From the NCBI GenBank assembly GCA_028292785.1, contig JAQGLQ010000396.1:1-5226 (forward strand): a stretch of DNA of 5,226 nt, written 5' to 3'. The notes below the pieces were generated by a model that was not told where the DNA came from, searched no databases, and worked only from the letters and a program-made list of their open reading frames with translations. Source of the stretch: Noviherbaspirillum sp. (lineage in GTDB: Bacteria; Pseudomonadota; Gammaproteobacteria; Burkholderiales; Burkholderiaceae). A program made the translations under genes and the position numbers. Below are positions 1-5,226 of the stretch, in pieces. How positions within the stretch are numbered: the stretch's first letter is position 1; each line of letters starts with the position of its first letter.

Positions 1-1442
1 ACCTGCTCGGCGGGGTGATGGTGGGCGATGCCGGCGAATACGGCACCCTGCTGCAGATGATGCTGAACCGGATCGAACTGCCGGAAGCGCCGGAATTCCT
101 GATCCTGCCGCAGAGCGACGGCAAGGCGAAGCAGGGCCTGGGCATCGATGCGCTGCCGGCCTCGGCCCAGATCTGCTCCTGCAACAACGTTTCCAAGGGT
201 GACCTGTGCGCCGCGGTGGCAGGCGGCGCCTGCGATATCGGCGCGCTCAAGTCCTGCACCAAGGCCGGCTCCACCTGCGGCGGCTGCGTGCCGCTGGTGA
301 CGCAGGTGATGAAGGCCGAGATGAAGAAGCAGGGCATGGCGGTCAGCAATCACGTGTGCGAACACTTCGCCTTCTCGCGCCAGGAGCTGCATCATCTGGT
401 GCGGATCGAGAAGATCCGCAGCTTCGACGCGCTGCTGTCGCGCCATGGCCGCGGTCTCGGCTGCGACATCTGCAAGCCAGTCGCGGCCAATATCTTTGCC
501 TCGGTGTGGAACGACTTCGTGCTGAAGAAGGAGCACGCCGGCCTGCAGGATTCCAACGATTACTTCCTCGGCAATATCCAGAAGGATGGCACGTATTCCG
601 TCGTGCCGCGCATGCCCGGCGGCGAGGTCACGCCCGACGGGCTGATCGCGGTCGGGCAAGTGGCCAAGAAATACAAGCTGTACACCAAGGTGACCGGCGG
701 TCAGCGCATCGACCTGTTCGGCGCACGCGTGGACCAGCTGCCGGCGATCTGGGAAGAACTGATCGCCGCCGGCTTCGAATCCGGCCATGCGTACGGCAAG
801 GCGCTGCGCACGGTCAAGTCGTGCGTCGGCTCGACCTGGTGCCGCTATGGCGTGGACGACAGCCTTGGTCTCGCGATCGAAGTGGAGAACCGCTACAAGG
901 GCTTGCGCGCGCCGCACAAGATCAAGTTCGGCGTGTCCGGATGCACCCGCGAATGCGCCGAAGCGCAGGGCAAGGACGTCGGCATCATCGCCACCGACAA
1001 GGGCTGGAACCTGTACGTCTGCGGCAACGGCGGCATGCGGCCGCGCCATGCGGAACTGCTGGCGTCGGACCTCGACAAGGAAATGCTGATCAGATATATC
1101 GACCGCTTCCTGATGTTCTATATCCGTACCGCCGACCGGCTGCAGCGCACCAGCGTCTGGCGCGACAACCTCGAAGGCGGGCTCGATTACCTGAAGGACG
1201 TGGTGGTGAACGACAAGCTCGGACTGGCCGCGGAGCTCGAAGCCGACATGCAGCAGGTGGTGAACGCCTACGAATGCGAATGGAAGGCGGCAGTCAACGA
1301 TCCCGAGACGCGCAAGCGCTTTCGCCAGTTCGTCAACAGCGACCAGTCGGATCGCAATGTCGTGTTCACCGAAGAGCGCGGCCAGCTGCGTCCGGCCACG
1401 CCGGAGGAGCGCCGCCGGATACCCATCGTAAGAGCCGCCTGA
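1..1442 (+). CDS. nirB: Nitrite reductase [NAD(P)H] large subunit, C-terminal part (5' end outside window)
   Basis: This is the catalytic subunit of cytoplasmic assimilatory nitrite reductase, which makes the six-electron reduction of nitrite to ammonium with NAD(P)H. The frame is open to the left edge, so the first codon seen (base 3) is internal. About 479 residues are visible; NirB proteins are usually 810-850, so the N-terminal FAD/NAD domain is mostly missing. Numbering from base 3, the visible part shows the tail of the flavoprotein domain (LLGGVMVGDA, 1-10). Next comes a BFD-type [2Fe-2S] domain with C58-x-C60 and C92-x2-C95, then a second BFD-like unit with C119-x-H121 and C154-x2-C157. 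A nitrite/sulfite reductase ferredoxin-like half-domain follows at about 185-270. The [4Fe-4S]/siroheme ligands are C274-x5-C280 and C314-x3-C318. The TGA is at 1440-1442, and nirD follows after 25 bases. No frameshift or missing ligand is seen. The identification is secure. Confidence 0.97.
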   Translation, partial: LLGGVMVGDAGEYGTLLQMMLNRIELPEAPEFLILPQSDGKAKQGLGIDALPASAQICSCNNVSKGDLCAAVAGGACDIGALKSCTKAGSTCGGCVPLVTQVMKAEMKKQGMAVSNHVCEHFAFSRQELHHLVRIEKIRSFDALLSRHGRGLGCDICKPVAANIFASVWNDFVLKKEHAGLQDSNDYFLGNIQKDGTYSVVPRMPGGEVTPDGLIAVGQVAKKYKLYTKVTGGQRIDLFGARVDQLPAIWEELIAAGFESGHAYGKALRTVKSCVGSTWCRYGVDDSLGLAIEVENRYKGLRAPHKIKFGVSGCTRECAEAQGKDVGIIATDKGWNLYVCGNGGMRPRHAELLASDLDKEMLIRYIDRFLMFYIRTADRLQRTSVWRDNLEGGLDYLKDVVVNDKLGLAAELEADMQQVVNAYECEWKAAVNDPETRKRFRQFVNSDQSDRNVVFTEERGQLRPATPEERRRIPIVRAA

Positions 1443-1451
1443 CATCAGGTC

Positions 1452-1459
1452 GAGGAAAG
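1452..1459 (+). promoter_or_regulatory. Ribosome binding site of nirD
   Basis: The purine-rich stretch GAGGAAAG in the nirB-nirD gap contains AGGA, 11 bases before the ATG at 1468. It is the best Shine-Dalgarno match nearby and supports ATG 1468 over the next in-frame ATG at 1486. The spacing is slightly long. Confidence 0.6.
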
Positions 1460-1467
1460 AGAAAGCA

Positions 1468-1827
1468 ATGAGTTACGACACTGCCATGGAAGCTGCAAGG
1501 GAAACCTGGGTTGCGGTCTGCGAGCTGGACGACATCATCTCCGACACCGGTGTATGTGCGCTGGTCAATGGACGCCAGATCGCCATCTTTCATCTCGATC
1601 ACGGCGAGCGCCGCCTGTACGCGATCGACAACTACGATCCGAACGCGCAGGCCGGCGTGCTGTCGCGCGGCCTGGTGGGCAGCCTCGGCGAGCGCATCGT
1701 GGTCGCTTCGCCTATCTACAAGCATCACTTCGACCTGCGCACCGGTGAATGCGTCGAAGCGCCCGAGCATTCGGTCGATGCCTTTCCGGTGCGCGTCGAG
1801 AACGGCAAGGTATGGGTTTGCGCATGA
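1468..1827 (+). CDS. nirD: Nitrite reductase [NAD(P)H] small subunit, Rieske-like
   Basis: This is the small subunit of cytoplasmic NirBD nitrite reductase. At 119 residues it is close to the usual 105-120. It has the Rieske-type beta fold signature of the family: a first strand region starting W14-V-A-V-C-E-L, the segment LYAIDNYDP (50-58), the second loop ASPIYKHHFDL (80-90), and the end GKVWVCA. The positions where a true Rieske protein has C-x-H and C-x2-H are N55-x-D57 and S81-P-I-Y84, so it should not bind a [2Fe-2S] cluster. This is normal for bacterial NirD, which is thought to have a structural or assembly role. ATG 1468 was chosen because a purine-rich site precedes it; M7 at 1486 is a possible shorter start. 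It follows nirB by 25 bases, and its TGA overlaps the next start codon, indicating co-transcription and probable translational coupling. Confidence 0.95.
   Translation: MSYDTAMEAARETWVAVCELDDIISDTGVCALVNGRQIAIFHLDHGERRLYAIDNYDPNAQAGVLSRGLVGSLGERIVVASPIYKHHFDLRTGECVEAPEHSVDAFPVRVENGKVWVCA
1824..1827 (+). other. ATGA stop/start overlap joining nirD and the flavoprotein gene
   Basis: The ATG of the flavoprotein gene and the TGA of nirD share bases 1825-1826. Only a weak AAGG (1807-1810) lies upstream, 13 bases from the ATG. Initiation here therefore probably depends on ribosomes finishing nirD, which would couple the output of the two proteins. The coupling is an inference from the layout. Confidence 0.7.
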
Positions 1828-3050
1828 CAAGTGAAGCGCGGTCACGACTCGCGGTGGTCGGCAACGGCATGGCCGGCATGCGCACCGTGGAAGAATTGCT
1901 GAAGCTCGCCCCGGACCTGTACGACATCACCGTGTTCGGCGCCGAGCCGCACGGCAATTACAACCGCATCATGCTGTCGCCGCTGCTGGCGGGCGACAAG
2001 AATCTCGACGACATCATGCTGCATACGCGCGCATGGTATCGCGACAACGGCATCACGCTGCACGCCGGCGATCCGGTGGTCGCCATCGACCGCACGCGTC
2101 GCATCGTGCGCTCCCGCGCGGGTGTCGAGGTGGCGTACGAGCGGCTCTTGCTGGCGACCGGTTACACGCCGTTCATCATTCCGGTGCCCGGCCACGATCT
2201 GCCGGGCGTGATGGCATTCCGCGACATCCAGGATGTCGAGACCATGCTCGCCGCAGCAAAAAATTATAAGCATGCGGTGGTGATCGGCGGCGGGCTGCTC
2301 GGCCTCGAAGCCGCCAATGGATTGATGCGGCAGGGCATGCATGTGACCGTGGCGCACGTCAGCGATTGCCTGATGCATCGCCAGCTCGACAAATCCGCCG
2401 CGGCCCTGCTGCGCAAGGCGCTGGAAGGACGTGGCATGCGTTTCCTGCTGAACGCCGACACCACCGCCATTCTCGGCGAGGACCGGGTCAGGGCAGTGCG
2501 CTTCAAGGATGGCACCGAAGCCGCCGCCGACCTGGTGGTGATCACCGCCGGCGTGCGGCCGAACATCGGACTCGCGCGGCAGGCCGGCCTGCATTGCGAA
2601 CGCGCCATCGTGGTCGACGATACCTTGCAGACCTACGATCCGCGCATCTATGCGGTCGGCGAATGCGTGCAGCACCGTGCGGCCACCTTCGGCCTGGTGG
2701 CGCCGATCTGGGACCAGGCGCGCGTCTGCGGCGCGCATCTTGCCGGCGCCGGCCATCTGCGCTATGTGCAGCAGGCCACCGCGACCAAGCTGAAAGTCAC
2801 CGGCATCGACCTGTATTCGACCGGCGATTTCGTCGGCGATGGCGACAGCGAAGACTTGTTGATGCGCGATCCGCGCCGCGGCATCTACAAGCGGCTGGTG
2901 CTGAAGGGCGGCAAGCTCATCGGCGCGGTGCTGTACGGCGATGTCCGCGATGGACCGTGGTATTTCGAACTGATCCAGAAAAAAACCGATATCGCCGCGC
3001 TACGCAGCCAACTACTGTTCGGCGAAGCGGCATGCGCGCAAGCCGCCTGA
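1824..3050 (+). CDS. NirB-like FAD/NAD(P)H oxidoreductase, probable electron donor to nitrate reductase (NasC/NasB-type role)
   Basis: This is a cytoplasmic flavoprotein of 408 residues with two dinucleotide-binding folds. The FAD site is VVGNGMAG (G13, G15, G18), with NYNRIMLSPLLAG just after. The NAD(P) site is VVIGGGLLGLEAA (G155-G160). Later come the FAD-contact segments TAGVRPN and YAVGECVQH (G279-E-C281). The sequence closely follows the NirB N-terminal half but stops at about the point where NirB begins its BFD [2Fe-2S] domain. Its five cysteines are scattered and form no C-x-C/C-x2-C pattern. The frame is open further upstream (a possible start lies at 1749), but ATG 1824 is preferred because it forms an ATGA overlap with the nirD stop; ATG 1812 is also in frame. 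Lying between nirD and nasA, it probably passes NAD(P)H electrons to NasA, as NasC or NasB do elsewhere. That role is inferred: it could instead serve NirBD or another acceptor, so no gene symbol is given. Confidence 0.9.
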   Translation: MTSEARSRLAVVGNGMAGMRTVEELLKLAPDLYDITVFGAEPHGNYNRIMLSPLLAGDKNLDDIMLHTRAWYRDNGITLHAGDPVVAIDRTRRIVRSRAGVEVAYERLLLATGYTPFIIPVPGHDLPGVMAFRDIQDVETMLAAAKNYKHAVVIGGGLLGLEAANGLMRQGMHVTVAHVSDCLMHRQLDKSAAALLRKALEGRGMRFLLNADTTAILGEDRVRAVRFKDGTEAAADLVVITAGVRPNIGLARQAGLHCERAIVVDDTLQTYDPRIYAVGECVQHRAATFGLVAPIWDQARVCGAHLAGAGHLRYVQQATATKLKVTGIDLYSTGDFVGDGDSEDLLMRDPRRGIYKRLVLKGGKLIGAVLYGDVRDGPWYFELIQKKTDIAALRSQLLFGEAACAQAA

Positions 3051-3052
3051 CC

Positions 3053-3056
3053 GGAG
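3053..3056 (+). promoter_or_regulatory. Ribosome binding site of nasA, deciding a TTG start
   Basis: GGAG lies in the 12-base gap after the flavoprotein stop, 6 bases before TTG 3063, which is near-ideal spacing. In this frame TTG is the only ATG/GTG/TTG codon between the preceding in-frame TGA (3048-3050) and the first cluster cysteine at 3111, so the site and the frame together fix the start. Confidence 0.75.
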
Positions 3057-3062
3057 CCTGAT

Positions 3063-5226
3063 TTGCATCGTTCCTTCATCCCGATTTCGGCGACCGAGAC
3101 CCGCACCACTTGTCCCTACTGCGGCGTGGGCTGCGGCGTGCGCGCCACCATGCATGCCGACGGCCGGCTCGAGATCGCCGGCGACGAAGCGCATCCCGCC
3201 AACCGCGGCCGCCTCTGCGTCAAGGGCTCGGCGCTGGCGGAAACCGTCGACCTCGACGGCCGTCTGCTGCATCCGAAGATCCGCCGCGGCCGCGCGCAGG
3301 CGCCGCAACGCGCGAGCTGGGACGAAGCGCTGGACCACGTAGCCGGCGGCTTTCGCCGCATCATCGAACAGCACGGGCCGCAGGCGGTCGCCTTCTATGT
3401 TTCCGGCCAGTTGCTGACCGAAGACTATTACGTCGCCAACAAGCTGATGAAAGGCTTCATCGGCAGCGCCAACATCGATACCAATTCGCGCTTGTGCATG
3501 TCGTCCGCCGTGGCCGGCCACAAGCGCGCGTTCGGCGCCGACCTGGTGCCGGTCTGCTACGACGACCTCGAACTCGCCGACCTGGTGGTGCTGGTCGGCT
3601 CCAACACCGCGTGGTGCCATCCCATCCTGTTCCAGCGCATCACGCGCATCAAGGAACAGCGCCCGGACATGAAGATCGTGGTGATCGATCCGCGCCGCAC
3701 CGCGACCTGCGAATCGGCCGATCTGCATCTGCCGATCAAGGCCGGCACCGACGTGCGGCTGTTCAACGGCTTGCTCAGCTATCTGGAACGCGATGGCCGC
3801 ATCGATGCCGCCTTCGTGGCCGCCCATACCAGCGGGGCGGAGAATGCGCTCGCGGCCGCCGCCGAATGCGACGACGTGGCGGCGGTGGCCGAGACATGCA
3901 GGGTCGATCCGCAGGCCCTGCTCGCGTTTTACCGGATGTTCGCCGCGACCGAAAAAGTCGTGACCGCGTTTTCGCAGGGCGTCAATCAATCGTCGGCCGG
4001 CACCGACAAGGTCAACAGCATCATCAACTGCCATCTCTACACCGGCCGCATCGGCCGCGCGGGCATGGGCCCGTTCTCAATCACCGGCCAGCCCAATGCG
4101 ATGGGCGGCAGGGAAGTCGGCGGCCTGGCCAACATGCTGGCCGCGCACATGGATCTCGATAATGCGGCGCACCGCGACGCGGTGCAGACCTTCTGGGATG
4201 CGCCGCGCATGGCCGAGCGGCCCGGCCTGAAAGCGGTCGACTTGTTTCGCGCGATCGAGGAAGGAAGCGTCAAGGCGGTCTGGATCATGGCCACCAATCC
4301 GGTGGTCAGCATGCCCGACGCCGACCAGGTGCAACGGGCGCTCGCCGCCTGCGAACTGGTGGTGGTATCGGACATGATCGAAAAGACCGATACCTGCGCC
4401 TATGCCGACGTGCTGCTGCCGGCGCTCGGCTGGGGCGAGAAGGATGGCACGGTCACCAACTCCGAGCGCCGCATCTCGCGCCAGCGTGCCTTCCTGCCCG
4501 CGCCGGGCGAGGCCAGGGCGGACTGGGACATCATCTGCGAGGTTGCGCGCCGCATGGGCCATGCCGGATTCGATTATTCCGGCCCGCATGAAATTTTCGA
4601 CGAGCATGCGCGGCTCAGCGCATTCCGCAATGATGTCGCGGCGCCGCGCATGTTCAATATCGGCGGCCTGAGCGGTCTCGGCAAGCAAGGCTTCGACAGC
4701 CTCGAACCGGTGCAGTGGCCGGTGGCGGCGCCTTTCGCGGGGACCGGGCGCCTGTTCGCCGATCGCAGGTTCGCCCATGCCGACGGCAAGGCGCGCTTCA
4801 TCGCCACCGTTCCGCGTCTGCCGGCGCATGCCGCCGACGGAGAATTTCCGCTGACCCTCAACACCGGCCGCGTGCGCGACCAGTGGCACACCATGACGCG
4901 GACCGGAAAATCGCCGAAGCTGGCCGACCACATCGCCGAACCCTTCATCGACATCCATCCGCAGGATGCGTTGCTGTGCGGCGTGCGCGAAGGAGAACTG
5001 GCGCGCGTCTCGACCCGCTGGGGTTCCATGGTCGCGCGCGTGCAGCATGGTGGCGGCATCGCGCGCGGCAGCGTATTCGTGCCGATCCACTGGAACAACC
5101 AGACCGCATCCGATGCGCGCGTCGGCGCGCTGGTCAATCCGGCGGTCGATCCGGTGTCGGGCGAGCCGGAGTTCAAGCACACGCCGGTGCGGGTCGACGA
5201 ATTCCGCGTCGAATGGCACGGCTTCG
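3063..5226 (+). CDS. nasA: Assimilatory nitrate reductase catalytic subunit, molybdopterin type (3' end outside window)
   Basis: This is the cytoplasmic Mo-bis-MGD enzyme that reduces nitrate to nitrite, the first step of nitrate assimilation. 721 codons are visible; family members usually run to about 870-920, so the C-terminus lies beyond the right edge. The N-terminal [4Fe-4S] motif is C17-x2-C20-x3-C24-x27-C52, followed by K54, the lysine expected to lie between cluster and cofactor. C145 in SRLCMSSAV is the expected Mo-ligand cysteine, as in NapA/NasA. Cofactor-binding segments include VIDPRRTAT, the family block GMGPFSITGQPNAMGG (334-349) and EKDGTVTNSERR. The C-terminal MGD-binding domain begins near residue 595 with LNTGRVRDQWH and continues through VFVPIHWNNQ to the edge. 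There is no twin-arginine signal, which fits the assimilatory NasA and not periplasmic NapA. TTG 3063 is the start: the next GTG, at 3126, would delete C17 and C20. It lies 12 bases after the flavoprotein gene, in the same operon. Confidence 0.96.
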   Translation, partial: MHRSFIPISATETRTTCPYCGVGCGVRATMHADGRLEIAGDEAHPANRGRLCVKGSALAETVDLDGRLLHPKIRRGRAQAPQRASWDEALDHVAGGFRRIIEQHGPQAVAFYVSGQLLTEDYYVANKLMKGFIGSANIDTNSRLCMSSAVAGHKRAFGADLVPVCYDDLELADLVVLVGSNTAWCHPILFQRITRIKEQRPDMKIVVIDPRRTATCESADLHLPIKAGTDVRLFNGLLSYLERDGRIDAAFVAAHTSGAENALAAAAECDDVAAVAETCRVDPQALLAFYRMFAATEKVVTAFSQGVNQSSAGTDKVNSIINCHLYTGRIGRAGMGPFSITGQPNAMGGREVGGLANMLAAHMDLDNAAHRDAVQTFWDAPRMAERPGLKAVDLFRAIEEGSVKAVWIMATNPVVSMPDADQVQRALAACELVVVSDMIEKTDTCAYADVLLPALGWGEKDGTVTNSERRISRQRAFLPAPGEARADWDIICEVARRMGHAGFDYSGPHEIFDEHARLSAFRNDVAAPRMFNIGGLSGLGKQGFDSLEPVQWPVAAPFAGTGRLFADRRFAHADGKARFIATVPRLPAHAADGEFPLTLNTGRVRDQWHTMTRTGKSPKLADHIAEPFIDIHPQDALLCGVREGELARVSTRWGSMVARVQHGGGIARGSVFVPIHWNNQTASDARVGALVNPAVDPVSGEPEFKHTPVRVDEFRVEWHGF

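Noticed and set aside
1443..1467. Possible internal promoter or terminator in the nirB-nirD gap
   Set aside because: The gap is only 25 bases, with no hairpin followed by T residues and no -35/-10 pair recognisable; it holds only a ribosome binding site.
1749..1823. 25-codon upstream extension of the flavoprotein gene
   Set aside because: It would overlap nirD by 79 bases and add an Arg-rich leader unlike the family start; the ATG at 1824 puts the FAD motif at residue 13, as expected.
1842..2756. 304-codon open frame on the - strand opposite the flavoprotein gene
   Set aside because: It lies fully antisense to a well-supported gene, and its translation is rich in His, Ala, Gln and Arg with no recognisable motif, as expected from third-position G/C bias on the other strand.
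2979..2985. Run of seven A within the flavoprotein gene
   Set aside because: It encodes Lys-Lys in a conserved-looking segment (IQKKTDI), is not phased as a -1 slippery heptamer, and the frame continues normally to the stop; there is no sign of a frameshift or slippage role.
3012..4034. 340-codon open frame on the - strand opposite nasA
   Set aside because: It is antisense to the conserved cluster and Mo-ligand region of nasA and shows shadow-type composition with no domain signature.
3110..4162. 350-codon + strand open frame overlapping nasA
   Set aside because: Its Arg/Pro-rich product is the typical out-of-frame reading of a G+C-rich gene; the nasA frame carries every expected catalytic motif.
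4077..5219. 380-codon open frame on the - strand opposite nasA
   Set aside because: It is long, but entirely opposite a conserved nasA region, with Arg/His/Ala-rich composition and no recognisable motif; codon bias explains it.

Overview
The window is an internal segment of a nitrate/nitrite assimilation operon, all on the + strand. In order it holds the C-terminal half of the large subunit of NADH-dependent siroheme nitrite reductase (nirB), the complete small subunit (nirD), a complete NirB-like FAD/NAD(P)H oxidoreductase, and the first ~720 codons of a molybdopterin assimilatory nitrate reductase (nasA). The first and last genes are cut by the window edges. High G+C, strong G/C third-position bias, the gene order and the protein style suggest a betaproteobacterium, perhaps Oxalobacteraceae/Burkholderiales (Herbaspirillum, Noviherbaspirillum or Collimonas-like). 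This placement is inferred from sequence style and was not searched.

Layout: nirB runs from the left edge to 1442. A 25-base gap carrying a purine-rich ribosome binding site leads to nirD (1468-1827). The stop of nirD overlaps the start of the flavoprotein gene in an ATGA junction (1824-1827). The flavoprotein gene ends at 3050, and 12 bases later nasA starts at a TTG codon (3063) behind a GGAG site, then runs off the right edge. No gap exceeds 25 bases, and I see no internal promoter, terminator, RNA gene, mobile element, CRISPR array or notable repeat. The promoter and any NtrC/NasR/NasT-type control must lie upstream of the window.

How the genes work together (family knowledge plus inference): NasA reduces nitrate to nitrite in the cytoplasm, and NirBD reduces nitrite to ammonium with NADH. 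The flavoprotein between them resembles the N-terminal FAD/NAD domain of NirB but lacks the [2Fe-2S] BFD and siroheme modules. It most likely delivers NAD(P)H electrons to NasA, the role of NasC in Klebsiella and NasB in Bacillus. The tight spacing implies one polycistronic transcript.

I find no clearly new system. The points most worth a second look are the cluster-free flavoprotein and where its electrons go, its visible kinship with NirB, and the TTG start of nasA, which is easily missed or mis-annotated.
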